Position numbers and translations under genes: made by a program | NCBI RefSeq assembly: GCF_049856175.1 | Contig: NZ_JBNDNA010000008.1 | Coordinates: 1-64,000, forward strand | Direction: 5' to 3' | DNA length: 64,000 nucleotides | DNA from: JB111 sp049856175 | Lineage (GTDB): Bacteria > Actinomycetota > Actinomycetes > Actinomycetales > Actinomycetaceae | Part shown: in pieces, positions 43,591 to 51,891 of the stretch | How the letters are laid out: each line of letters begins with the position of its first letter | Numbering within the stretch: the stretch's first letter is position 1 | The notes under the pieces: generated by a model | What the model saw: the letters and a program-made list of their open reading frames with translations, nothing else | What the model was told of the DNA's origin: nothing | Databases searched by the model: none

Positions 43591-44712
43591 ATGACGCCCC
43601 GGACGCGGCTGACCGACGTCGCCGACCAGGCTGCCGTCTCCACCGCGACGGTCTCCCGGGTGCTCAACGGTCGTCCGGGGGTGGCGGAGGCCACCCGGCG
43701 CGAGGTGCTCGCCGCCCTCGACGTCCTCGGCTACGAGCGGCCCTCGTCGCTCCGGCAGCGCTCGGCCGGGCTCGTGGGCCTGATCGTCCCCGAGCTCTCG
43801 AACCCGATCTTCCCGGCGTTCGCCCAGCAGATCGAGACGCTGCTGAGCAGCTCCGACCTCACGCCGCTGCTGTGCACCCAGTCCCCCGGTGGGACCACCG
43901 AGGACGACTACGTCGAGATGCTGCTCGAGCACGGCGTCGACGGGATCGTCTTCGTCTCCGGCCTCCACGCCGACACCTCTGCCGATCCCGCTCGCTACCA
44001 CCGGCTCGTCGACCGGCGCGTCCCGTTCGTCCTGGTCAACGGGACGAACCCGGACATCTCGGCGCCGGCGTTCGCCGCCGACGACGCCGACGCCATGGAT
44101 CTGGCCGTGCGGCACCTCGCCGCGCAGGGGCACCGTCGGATCGGCCTGGCGGTCGGTCCGACGCGCTTCGTACCGGTCGCCCGCAAGATCGACGGCTTCC
44201 GTGCGGCGGCGGCCCGGTACGTCGACGACCCGGACCCGGCGACGGTCTCGACCCTGTTCACGGTCGAGGGGGGCCGCGCCGCCGGCCTCGAGCTTCTCCA
44301 GGCCGGCTGCACCGCCGTCGTCGCGGCGTCGGACCTCATGGCGCTCGGGGTCGTGCGCGCGGTCCGCGCGGCGGGCCTGCGGGTGCCCGAGGACGTGTCG
44401 GTGGTGGGCTACGACGACTCGCCGCTCATGGGGTTCAGCGACCCGCCGCTGACGACCATCCGTCAACCGGTGCCGGCGATGTGCCAGGCGGCGGTGTCGA
44501 CGCTCGTCGCGATGATCCGGGGCGGTTCGCCGAGCGCCGCCGAGCTGACGTTCGTCCCTGAGCTGGTGGTGCGTCGTTCGACCGGCGCGGCTCCGCCGGA
44601 GTCGCCGGCCGCGGCGACCGCCTCCCCGTCGCCCGCGTACCCGTCGCCCGCACCGGGCGCCGAGGCCCCACCCGCACCACCGACGAACCCGGCACAGGAC
44701 GAGGACGGATGA
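43591..44712 (+). CDS. LacI-family repressor of the mal-type genes
   Basis: 373 residues from the ATG at 43591; the frame is open upstream but antisense to malE. The HTH RLTDVADQAAVSTATVSRVLNGRPGV is followed by the periplasmic-binding-protein-like sensor (LVGLIVPELSNPIFPAFAQQIE, DGIVFVSG, GFRAAAARY, SVVGYDDSPLMGFSDPPLTTIRQP). A Pro/Ala-rich tail of about 40 residues is an extra. It is divergent from malE with the operator between, and overlaps the glucosidase start by 4 bp, so it represses both importer and hydrolase until inducer is present. Confidence 0.93.
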   Translation: MTPRTRLTDVADQAAVSTATVSRVLNGRPGVAEATRREVLAALDVLGYERPSSLRQRSAGLVGLIVPELSNPIFPAFAQQIETLLSSSDLTPLLCTQSPGGTTEDDYVEMLLEHGVDGIVFVSGLHADTSADPARYHRLVDRRVPFVLVNGTNPDISAPAFAADDADAMDLAVRHLAAQGHRRIGLAVGPTRFVPVARKIDGFRAAAARYVDDPDPATVSTLFTVEGGRAAGLELLQAGCTAVVAASDLMALGVVRAVRAAGLRVPEDVSVVGYDDSPLMGFSDPPLTTIRQPVPAMCQAAVSTLVAMIRGGSPSAAELTFVPELVVRRSTGAAPPESPAAATASPSPAYPSPAPGAEAPPAPPTNPAQDEDG

Positions 44713-46589
44713 CCGACGCAGCCGCACCCCACGACCGCCCGGCGGGCACCCTCCTGCACGCCGCCGGCTCCGGCGGCGGTGACCACTGGTGGCGCGACGC
44801 CGTCGTCTACCAGGTCTACCCGCGCTCGTTCGCGGACTCGGACGGCGACGGCATGGGCGACCTGCCGGGGATCACCGCCAGGCTCCAGCACCTGGCGGAC
44901 CTGGGCGTCGACGCGATCTGGCTCTCGCCCTTCTACCGGTCGCCGCAGAAGGACGCGGGCTACGACGTCGCCGACTACCGCGACGTCGACCCCGTGCTCG
45001 GTTCGCTCGACGACGCCGAGATCCTGCTGGTCCGGGCGCACGAGCTCGGGCTGCGGGTGATCGTCGACCTCGTCCCCAACCACACCTCCGACCAGCACTC
45101 GTGGTTCCGCGCGGCCCTCGCCGCGGGTCCCGGTTCGCCGGAGCGCGACCGGTACCTCTTCCGGGACGGCAGGGGCGACGACGGCGACCTGCCCCCGAAC
45201 GACTGGACCTCGGTGTTCGGCGGCATCGCCTGGACCCGCGTGCGCGACCGGACCGACGCCCCGGGCTCCGCGTGGGCCAACGACCCGCAGTGGTACCTCC
45301 ACCTGTTCGACGGCTCGCAGCCCGACCTCGACTGGGACCACCCGGAGGTCCGCGCGGAGTTCCTCTCGATCCTGCGCTTCTGGCTCGACCGGGGCGTGGA
45401 CGGGTTCCGGGTCGACGTCGCACACGGCCTGGTCAAGGAGGCGGGGCTGCCCGACTGGCCCTGGCACCTGCGCATGGTCTCGGGCTCCGACGTCGACCCG
45501 GCCGACGTCCCGCCCGCGCCGATGTGGGACCGCGACGGCGTCCACGAGATCTACCGGACCTGGCGGCGCGTCCTCGACGAGTACTCCCCCGCGCGCATCC
45601 TCGTGGCCGAGGCCTGGGTCGACGACGACGAACGTCTCGCGCGGTACGTGCGGCCCGACGAGATGCACCAGGCGTTCAACTTCCGCTTCCTGTCCACCCG
45701 CTACGACTCAGGGTCGTACGCCGCCGCGATCCGGGGGTCGCTCGCCGCGGCGGACCGCGTGGGCGCGCCGTCGACCTGGGTGATGTCCAACCACGACGTC
45801 GTGCGGCACGCGAGCCGGCTCGGCCTCGCCCGCGAGGACACGGGCAAGGGGCCGAACGGGATCACGGCGGACGACCCGCAGCCCGACGCCGCCCTGGGGC
45901 TGCGCCGCGCCCGCGCGGTCACGCTGGTCATGCTCGCTCTGCCCGGCTCGGCGTACCTCTACCAGGGCGAGGAGCTCGGCCTGCCCGAGCACACCCACCT
46001 GCCGGCGCAGGCCCGTCAGGACCCGGCGTACGCGCGCACCGCCGGCGCCGAGGCCGGGCGCGACGGCTGCCGTGTGCCGCTGCCCTGGGAGGCCGACGCA
46101 CCGGCATTCGGCTTCTCGCCGTCGGGCGCCTCGTGGTTGCCCCAGCCCGAGGAGTTCCGTGCGCTGGCGGCGGACCGGCAGGCGGGCGTGGCCGGCTCGA
46201 CGCTCGAGCTCTACCGCGAGGCGCTGCGGCTGCGCCGCAAGCTCGGTCTCGGCCGCGCGTCGCTCGAGCTCGTCGACGCCGGTGGGCCGGGAGCGGTCGA
46301 GCCCATCGGCGCCGCTGGGCCGGGAGCGGTCGAGATGCCCGCGTCGGGCGGCGCGGAGGGCACGGCCGCCGGCGACCTGGACGGGCTCGACGCCCACGGC
46401 GTGCTCGCTCTGATCTCCCGAGGAGCCGACGGCCGGGAGGTCCTCGTCGTGCTCGTCACCGGCGGCGAGCCGGTCCACCTTCCCGAGGGCTGGCGGGTGG
46501 TCCTGGCCTCGCAGCCCGGGGCCGGCGAGGACGGGACGGTCCCGGTCGACACCGCCGTCTGGGCGGTGCGGGAGAACAGCGCGGACTGA
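44709..46589 (+). CDS. GH13 alpha-glucosidase (oligo-1,6-glucosidase/AglA type)
   Basis: 626 residues, cytoplasmic (no signal). TIM-barrel motifs: DVVPNHT-type LVPNHTSDQHSW, GVDGFRVDVAHG with the nucleophile Asp, ILVAEAW with the acid/base Glu and WVMSNHDVVRH with the third Asp. The opening is WWRDAVVYQVYPRSFADSDGDGMGDLPGI. The calcium-loop DSDGDGMGD is typical of alpha-glucosidases. A short Gly/Ala insertion with two near-identical GGPGAVE repeats lies before the C-terminal beta domain. It hydrolyses the oligosaccharides imported by MalEFG. Confidence 0.94.
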   Translation: MTDAAAPHDRPAGTLLHAAGSGGGDHWWRDAVVYQVYPRSFADSDGDGMGDLPGITARLQHLADLGVDAIWLSPFYRSPQKDAGYDVADYRDVDPVLGSLDDAEILLVRAHELGLRVIVDLVPNHTSDQHSWFRAALAAGPGSPERDRYLFRDGRGDDGDLPPNDWTSVFGGIAWTRVRDRTDAPGSAWANDPQWYLHLFDGSQPDLDWDHPEVRAEFLSILRFWLDRGVDGFRVDVAHGLVKEAGLPDWPWHLRMVSGSDVDPADVPPAPMWDRDGVHEIYRTWRRVLDEYSPARILVAEAWVDDDERLARYVRPDEMHQAFNFRFLSTRYDSGSYAAAIRGSLAAADRVGAPSTWVMSNHDVVRHASRLGLAREDTGKGPNGITADDPQPDAALGLRRARAVTLVMLALPGSAYLYQGEELGLPEHTHLPAQARQDPAYARTAGAEAGRDGCRVPLPWEADAPAFGFSPSGASWLPQPEEFRALAADRQAGVAGSTLELYREALRLRRKLGLGRASLELVDAGGPGAVEPIGAAGPGAVEMPASGGAEGTAAGDLDGLDAHGVLALISRGADGREVLVVLVTGGEPVHLPEGWRVVLASQPGAGEDGTVPVDTAVWAVRENSAD

Positions 46590-46607
46590 GTACTGCCGGC
46601 TCCGGCA

Positions 46608-46672
46608 CGTCGACGACGCGGTCGGAACGCCGAGGGCGCGGTTCGTCGTCGACGACGCGGTCGGGACGCCGA
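46608..46672. repeat. Two 26-bp direct repeats
   Basis: A 26-bp unit (CGTCGACGACGCGGTCGG then ACGCCGA with one change) at 46608-46633 and 46647-46672, period 39 bp, in the gene-free gap between the convergent glucosidase and kinase genes. No function is evident. Confidence 0.5.
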
Positions 46673-46802
46673 ATGGACCCCCGGCGGGTGTCCACTCGGC
46701 GCCCCGACCTGACTCTCGGCGCGTCAACCGCGCTCTCGGCGCGAGGTCCGTCTCCTCAGCTCGCTCCAACCACGATCTCGGCGCCGAGTCCCGCGCCTCG
46801 CC

Positions 46803-48494
46803 TCAGTGCGCCGTGCCCGCGTGCCGAGCGATCGTGCGGACGACCAGCGCCGCGGAGACCGCGCCGGGGTCCGCGTGCCCCACGGACTTCTCCGCGAGCG
46901 GACGCGCGCGCCCGAGCTTGGGCCGCATCTGCTCGGTCGACTCCGAGCCCTGCTGGGCAGCCACCGCGGCGGCCGCCCAGTCGCCCTCGCCGAGGGCGTC
47001 GATCGCGGGCAGCAGTGCGTCGAGCATCGTCTTGTCACCCGCGACCGCCCCGCCCACGCGGGCGACGGCGTCCACCGCGGCCTTGGCGGCCCGAACGAGG
47101 TCGGCGTTGCTCGGCGACCCGGTGTCGGACAGCTCGCCTGCGGCCGCGTTGAGCAGTGCGCCCCACAGCGCGCCCGAGGTGCCGCCGGCTCGGTCGGACC
47201 AGGTCTCGCCGGCCCGGCCGAGCGCGGTGCGCAGGCCCGCTCCGGCGTCGACGGCCTCCCGTGCCGAGGCGAGCGCCTCGCTCGAGCCGCGCGCCATCCC
47301 CGTGCCGTGGTCGCCGTCGCCCGCGAACGTGTCGAGCTCACCGAGCTCCTCCTTCTTCGCGGCGAGCGCCTCGGACACCGACGAGAGCACCTCGACGAGG
47401 CGTGCCGCGGCGGCCTTCCCGGCGTCGTCGGCGTCGGGGATCGCCTGCTCGGCGGACTCGACCTGCTGGATCTCCTCGGCGCTGAGCTCCTCGCCGGCGA
47501 TCTGCCCCATCTTCACGGTCGGCGTGTCGCAGGGGGCCTTCCACAGCCGCTCGAGCTCGTCGTCGACCCACACCAGCGTCAAGGAGACCCCGCCCATGTC
47601 CAGCGAGGTGACGAGCTCGCCCACGAGCCGGTCGACCACGGTGAGGCCGGCGGCCTCGAGCTGGCTCTCGATGGTGCGGTAGGCGACGAACATCTCCTCG
47701 TACTTCGCGGTGCCGAGCCCGTTGAACAGGACGACGACGCGTCCGTCGGCGCCCTCGGGACGCTCCTTGAGCACGGTGTCGACGAGGGTGGTGGCCACCT
47801 CGTCGGCGGTCCCGAGGTCCGTCTCGTCGATGCCGGGCTCGCCGTGGACGCCGAGGCCGATGCCGAGCCGGCCCTCTGGCACGGTGAACAGCGGCTCGGA
47901 CGAGCCGGGCAGGGTGCAGCCCGAGAACGCGACGCCGAGGGTCCGAGTGCGGTCGTTGGCGTGGCGGAACACGCGCTCGACCTCGTCGATGTCCATGCCC
48001 TCCTCGGCCGCGGCGGAGGCGATCTTGAATACCGGGAGGTCGCCGGAGATGCCGCGGCGCTTGTCGATCTCGTCCTCGGTCGCGGAGGCGATGTCGTCCG
48101 TGACGACCAGCGCGCGGGCGTCGATGCCGTCGGCACGCAGGCGCTCGACGGCGTCGCCGAAGTGGAGGACGTCGCCGGCGTAGTTGCCGAAGCCGATGAT
48201 GACGCCGCCGCCGCGCTCGGCCGCCTTCGCGACCGACACGGCCTGGGCGGCCGACGGCGACGCGAAGATGTTCCCGGTGACGCCGCCGTCGGCGAAGCCC
48301 GGGCCGACCCAGCCCATGAACGCCGGGTAGTGGCCCGTCCCGCCGCCGGTGAGGACGGCGACCTTGCCCTTCGGGGTGCGGGTGGCTCGGACGACGCCGC
48401 CGTACACCTCACGGACGTGGTGGGGGAACGCGGCAGCGAATCCGGCGACGAGCTCGGCCGGGAAGTCCGACGGGTCGTTGACGAGCTTGGTCAT
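46803..48494 (-). CDS. DhaK-DhaL fusion kinase, probable erythrulose kinase
   Basis: 563 residues: a DhaK-type ketose-binding domain (GGGTGHYPAFMGWVGPG, FGNYAGDVLHFG, covalent His217 in GLGVHGEPG) fused to an ATP-using DhaL domain (FAGDGDHGTGMARG, DRAGGTSGALWGALL, GDKTMLDALLPA, SVGHADPGA). Its pattern, including GGVIIGFGNYAGDVLHFG and KRRGISGDLPVFKIA, is close to the D/L-erythrulose kinases DerK/LerK of Mycolicibacterium smegmatis (recalled, not searched). It is the last gene of the 46.8-64 kb regulon, downstream of the dehydrogenase that could supply its ketose. Confidence 0.85.
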   Translation of the reverse strand: MTKLVNDPSDFPAELVAGFAAAFPHHVREVYGGVVRATRTPKGKVAVLTGGGTGHYPAFMGWVGPGFADGGVTGNIFASPSAAQAVSVAKAAERGGGVIIGFGNYAGDVLHFGDAVERLRADGIDARALVVTDDIASATEDEIDKRRGISGDLPVFKIASAAAEEGMDIDEVERVFRHANDRTRTLGVAFSGCTLPGSSEPLFTVPEGRLGIGLGVHGEPGIDETDLGTADEVATTLVDTVLKERPEGADGRVVVLFNGLGTAKYEEMFVAYRTIESQLEAAGLTVVDRLVGELVTSLDMGGVSLTLVWVDDELERLWKAPCDTPTVKMGQIAGEELSAEEIQQVESAEQAIPDADDAGKAAAARLVEVLSSVSEALAAKKEELGELDTFAGDGDHGTGMARGSSEALASAREAVDAGAGLRTALGRAGETWSDRAGGTSGALWGALLNAAAGELSDTGSPSNADLVRAAKAAVDAVARVGGAVAGDKTMLDALLPAIDALGEGDWAAAAVAAQQGSESTEQMRPKLGRARPLAEKSVGHADPGAVSAALVVRTIARHAGTAH

Positions 48495-48637
48495 GACAGC
48501 TCCTTCGGTGTCGATCTGGTGGGGGTGATGGGTAGATGGGTGGATGGGTGGACGGACGTGCGGGGGCGGGACGTGGCTGGTCGGGGCGGGTCTGGTCAGG
48601 TCGGGTGTGCTCGGGTCGGTCAGGGCGCGGCGCCGGA

Positions 48638-49693
48638 TCAGGTCGCAGCGGCGGTCGTCCCGCCGGGGACGACGGCGACCTTGAGCCCGCCCCGCTGAGC
48701 GGTGAGCTCGACGGCGTCGAGCGCGTGGTCGAGGTCGAACCGGTGGGTGACGTAGCGCGAGCCGTCGACGGCGCCGGACGCCAGCAGGCCGACGGCCTCG
48801 TGGTAGTCGGACCGGCGGCAGTTCGAGCCGCCGGTGACGGTGAGCTGGCCGTAGTGGATGTCGTTCGGGTCGATGACGGCGGTCCCGCCCTTGGGGAACC
48901 CGGCGAACGCGCTCACGCGCCCGCCCACGCGCACGAGGCGGGAGGCCTCGTTGAACAGCTCGGGCGCACCGATGGAGATGACGGCGACGTCGGCGCCGCG
49001 GCCGTCGGTCAGCGCCCGCAGCTCGGCGTCGAGGTCGTCGGTGGCCGGGTCGAGGGCGAGGGTCGCGCCCATGTCGAGCGCGACCTGGCGCCGCTCGGCG
49101 GAGCGGTTGGTGACGACGACGTGGCGCGCGCCACGCAGGAGCGCCACCTGGAGGTGGAGCAGCCCGATCGGGCCGGCCCCCATGACGAGCACCGTGTCGC
49201 CGAGCTCGACGGTGTACTCGCGCAGCCCGTTGAGCACGCAGGCGAGCGGCTCGGCCAGCGCGAGGTGTGCGGGGTCCATGCCCGACGGGGCCGGCACGAG
49301 GTTCCCGCGCGCGACGGCGTCGGCGGGCACGAGCTGGTACTCGGCCAGGCCGCCGTCGACCTGGTAGCCGAACAGCCGGGCCTGCTCGCAGTGGTGCTCG
49401 AGGTCGCGGCGGCAGTAGAAGCACGAGCCGCACGAGATCGTCGGCAGGACCGCGACCAGGTCGCCGGCCTCCACCGCGGTCACTCCGTCGCCGACCTCGG
49501 CGACGACGCCGGCCGCCTCGTGGCCGAGCACGACCCCGGGCCGGGCGTCCTTCTCCCCCCGCAGCAGCCGCACGTCGGTGCCGCACACGGTGTTCGCGGC
49601 GACCCTCAGCAGCACCTCGCCGGGGCCCGGGCTCGGGGTCGGCACTTCCGTGAGGACGACGTCCCCCTTCCCGCGCAGGACGACGGCCCTCAT
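48638..49693 (-). CDS. Zinc-dependent medium-chain polyol dehydrogenase
   Basis: 351 residues. Zinc ligands are in NTVCGTDVRLL and LGHEAAG, with structural cysteines in SCGSCFYCRRDLEHHC and the coenzyme fold in VMGAGPIGLLHLQVALL. It is similar to threitol/arabitol/sorbitol dehydrogenases. The ATG at 49693 overlaps (ATGA) the stop of a 15-codon upstream ORF that carries the only strong SD sequence nearby, so translation is probably coupled to it. Together with the downstream fusion kinase it would convert a polyol to ketose phosphate. Confidence 0.88.
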   Translation of the reverse strand: MRAVVLRGKGDVVLTEVPTPSPGPGEVLLRVAANTVCGTDVRLLRGEKDARPGVVLGHEAAGVVAEVGDGVTAVEAGDLVAVLPTISCGSCFYCRRDLEHHCEQARLFGYQVDGGLAEYQLVPADAVARGNLVPAPSGMDPAHLALAEPLACVLNGLREYTVELGDTVLVMGAGPIGLLHLQVALLRGARHVVVTNRSAERRQVALDMGATLALDPATDDLDAELRALTDGRGADVAVISIGAPELFNEASRLVRVGGRVSAFAGFPKGGTAVIDPNDIHYGQLTVTGGSNCRRSDYHEAVGLLASGAVDGSRYVTHRFDLDHALDAVELTAQRGGLKVAVVPGGTTAAAT

Positions 49694-49737
49694 CGGGCGG
49701 CCCTCGGGTCGGTGAGGATCTGGTGCGTCGTCGGCAT
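49690..49737 (-). CDS. 15-residue upstream ORF coupled to the dehydrogenase
   Basis: ATG at 49737 with AAGGAGAT just upstream, encoding MPTTHQILTDPRAAR and a TGA that overlaps the dehydrogenase ATG by 4 bp, in a different frame. The dehydrogenase itself has only a weak SD (CCGAGGGCC). It is probably a small leader peptide that feeds ribosomes into the main gene or senses a translation condition. The possibility that it is only chance cannot be excluded. Confidence 0.5.
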   Translation of the reverse strand: MPTTHQILTDPRAAR

Positions 49738-49862
49738 CGGGATCTCCTTGGGTGACGGGGACGGGGCGGACAGGATGGTCAGGGCCGGCGGTGCGCCGGT
49801 GGTCGGCGGTCCCGCGGTCGTACCGTGGCCAGACGGCGCCGGGACGGCCCTTCGTGCGGCGG

Positions 49863-50648
49863 TCATGACACGTGGACCCGCAGGCCGAGGTCGCGCAGGT
49901 GCTCGACCCGCTCGGCGGACAGGGCGGAGGGGACGACCACGTCGTCGACCTGGGCGAGGTCGGCGACCCGGTGCATCGCGCGCCGGCTGAACTTGCTCGA
50001 GTCGACCACGAGGATCTTGCGCACCGACCGCGCGAGCATGGCGCGCTTGACCTCCGTGACGTCGCCGTCGGGGTGGTGCATCGCGTCGTCCCAGATCGCG
50101 GTGGCCGACATGACGCAGCAGTCGGCGCTGAGCTCGCGCAGCGCCGCCACGGTCGACGGGCCGTGGTAGGCCTGCGCCCACGGCGTCCAGCGTCCGCCGA
50201 CCATGTGCAGCCGCACCCCCTCCATCGCCTGGGCTGCGGTGGCGACGAACTGGCAGTGGGTGATGACCGTGAGACCGCTCGTGGCGCCGAGCGCGCGCAG
50301 GACGTGCAGGCCGGTCGTCGAGTCGTCGAGCATAAGCACGCTGTCCGGGGCGACGAGCCGGGCCGCGACGGCGCCGAGCTCGTCCTTGACCTCCGTGTCA
50401 CGCGCGAGCCGGTAGGCGGCCGACGCCTCGACGAGCGAGGTGACCACGGACGTCACCGTGCCGCGCGAGCGCGCGAGCAGGCCCAGCTGCTCGAGCGCCG
50501 CCAGGTCCCGGTAGACGGTCATCGCCGAGACGCCCAGCTCGGCGACAAGCTCCTCGACCTGGACGGAGCCGCGCTCGACCACGATGTCCGCCAGGCGGTG
50601 GCGGCGGCGGTTGAGCTCGCCGGCGCCCCGCGCGTCCTCCTGCGTCAT
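49863..50648 (-). CDS. DeoR-family transcriptional regulator
   Basis: 261 residues. An N-terminal DeoR HTH (RRHRLADIVVERGSVQVEELVAELGVSAMTVYRDLAALEQLGLL) is followed by a DeoRC sugar-phosphate-binding domain (DSVLMLDDSTTGLHVLRAL, VVDSSKFSRRAMHRVADLAQVDDVVV). It probably senses a ketose phosphate from the surrounding pathway. It lies inside the regulon, 47 bp after the GpsA-like gene, so it may be autoregulated. A second regulator (SorC type) sits at the head of the regulon, implying two-signal control. Confidence 0.9.
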   Translation of the reverse strand: MTQEDARGAGELNRRRHRLADIVVERGSVQVEELVAELGVSAMTVYRDLAALEQLGLLARSRGTVTSVVTSLVEASAAYRLARDTEVKDELGAVAARLVAPDSVLMLDDSTTGLHVLRALGATSGLTVITHCQFVATAAQAMEGVRLHMVGGRWTPWAQAYHGPSTVAALRELSADCCVMSATAIWDDAMHHPDGDVTEVKRAMLARSVRKILVVDSSKFSRRAMHRVADLAQVDDVVVPSALSAERVEHLRDLGLRVHVS

Positions 50649-50694
50649 CGGCCGCGCGCACCGGTCGCCGGCGGGCCGTCCGCGAGCACCCCGC

Positions 50695-51729
50695 TCACGG
50701 CAGCACCGCGGCCGCGACGCGTCCGGCCGGGTCGTCGGCGCCGTCGATGACGTCCGCGACGGCGGACAGCAGGGGCATGCGCTCGGTGAGGCCGCCGCCG
50801 ACCTGCCGGGCGAGCCGGACCGCGAGACCGGCGGCGGGCACGCCCTCGACGGTCTGCTCGGCGGCCTCCATCGCGGCGAGGGCCTCCGTGGCCTCCTCGC
50901 CGGCGCCGATCCGGGAGCCGTAGACCTTGTTGCGTCCGGACAGACCGGTGACCTCGAGGTCGCCGACGCCGGCGAGCCCGTAGACGGTCTCGGCGCGGCC
51001 GCCGAGAGCCTGACCGAGGAGCGCGATCTCGCGCACCGCCTGGGCGAAGGTGGCGGCCTTGAGGTTGTGGAACGGCTCGCCGTGGGCCTCCTGGAGACCG
51101 TCGGCGAGCCCGAGGGCGATCGCGTAGACGTTCTTCATCGGCGCGCTGACCTCGAGCCCCACCTCGTCCGCGGACGGCTCGATCCGGTAGGTGGTCGAGC
51201 TGAGCGCCGCCGCCACCTCACGGACGACCGCCTCGTCCTTCCCCGCGTAGAGGGTCGCGGTCCAGCGGTCGGCGGCGACCTCGTTGGCCTTGCACGGGCC
51301 GCCGACGGCGACGATCGGCGGCAGGGGCGTGCCACTCGCCGCGGCGACGCGCCGCACGGCGTCGGGCAGGAGCTCGATGCGCCCCTCGGCGTCCGGGGCG
51401 AAGCCCTTGGAGGTGAGCAGGAGCACCCGTGCCCGTGCGATGCCGGACAGGGCCAGCTCGGCGACCTTCTCGACCCCGACGGACGCGACGGCGAGGACGA
51501 CGTACTCGGCCCCGTCGAGGGCGGCCTCGATCTCGCCGGACCGGAAGAGCCGGGTGCCCTCGGCCACGGGGACCTGCGTGCGCGGGTGGGGCTCGCCCGC
51601 CTCGACGGCGTCGAGCAGGTGGTCGTCGAGCCAGGTCCCCCACAGGCGGACCTCGTGGCCCTGGGCGCGATAGGGCGTGGCGAGCGCGGAACCCATGGCC
51701 CCTGCGCCGAGGATGGTGATCGTCGTCAT
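50695..51729 (-). CDS. GpsA-like NAD(P)-dependent polyol-phosphate dehydrogenase 1
   Basis: 344 residues from the ATG at 51729. The Rossmann opening is TITILGAGAMGSALATPYRAQGHEVRLWG, and the catalytic-lysine region is SAPMKNVYAIALGLADGL, as in glycerol-3-phosphate dehydrogenase. It differs from housekeeping GpsA around the substrate loop (GGPCKANEVAADRWT in place of GPSFA.EVA). Given the neighbouring kinases and a second paralog, a role on a tetritol or pentitol phosphate is more likely than phospholipid synthesis. That role is inference. Confidence 0.8.
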   Translation of the reverse strand: MTTITILGAGAMGSALATPYRAQGHEVRLWGTWLDDHLLDAVEAGEPHPRTQVPVAEGTRLFRSGEIEAALDGAEYVVLAVASVGVEKVAELALSGIARARVLLLTSKGFAPDAEGRIELLPDAVRRVAAASGTPLPPIVAVGGPCKANEVAADRWTATLYAGKDEAVVREVAAALSSTTYRIEPSADEVGLEVSAPMKNVYAIALGLADGLQEAHGEPFHNLKAATFAQAVREIALLGQALGGRAETVYGLAGVGDLEVTGLSGRNKVYGSRIGAGEEATEALAAMEAAEQTVEGVPAAGLAVRLARQVGGGLTERMPLLSAVADVIDGADDPAGRVAAAVLP

Positions 51730-51790
51730 GTCGCTGCCTCGATTCGTCGGTGAACCTCGTCGGCCCAACCGCGAGCCGCCCGCATCATCC

Positions 51791-51805
51791 CACACTTCGG
51801 ATGTG
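51791..51805. promoter_or_regulatory. Possible DeoR operator
   Basis: CACACTTCGGATGTG, an imperfect dyad (CACA/TGTG arms), about 60-75 bp upstream of the GpsA-like gene 1 and preceded on the minus strand by a TTGTTTGTCACA stretch. It is weak evidence for a promoter with a regulator site. Confidence 0.25.
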
Positions 51806-51891
51806 ACAAACAACAGGCATCCCGTGAATCGGGTGGGCCCGTGGAGGCCGAAGCCGCGGGCCGGGACACTCCTGCCCCGGCCCGCGTCCGT

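Noticed and set aside
48525..48556. Short GATGGGTG-type tandem repeats
   Set aside because: A few imperfect octamers upstream of the fusion kinase. Too short and irregular to support a function.
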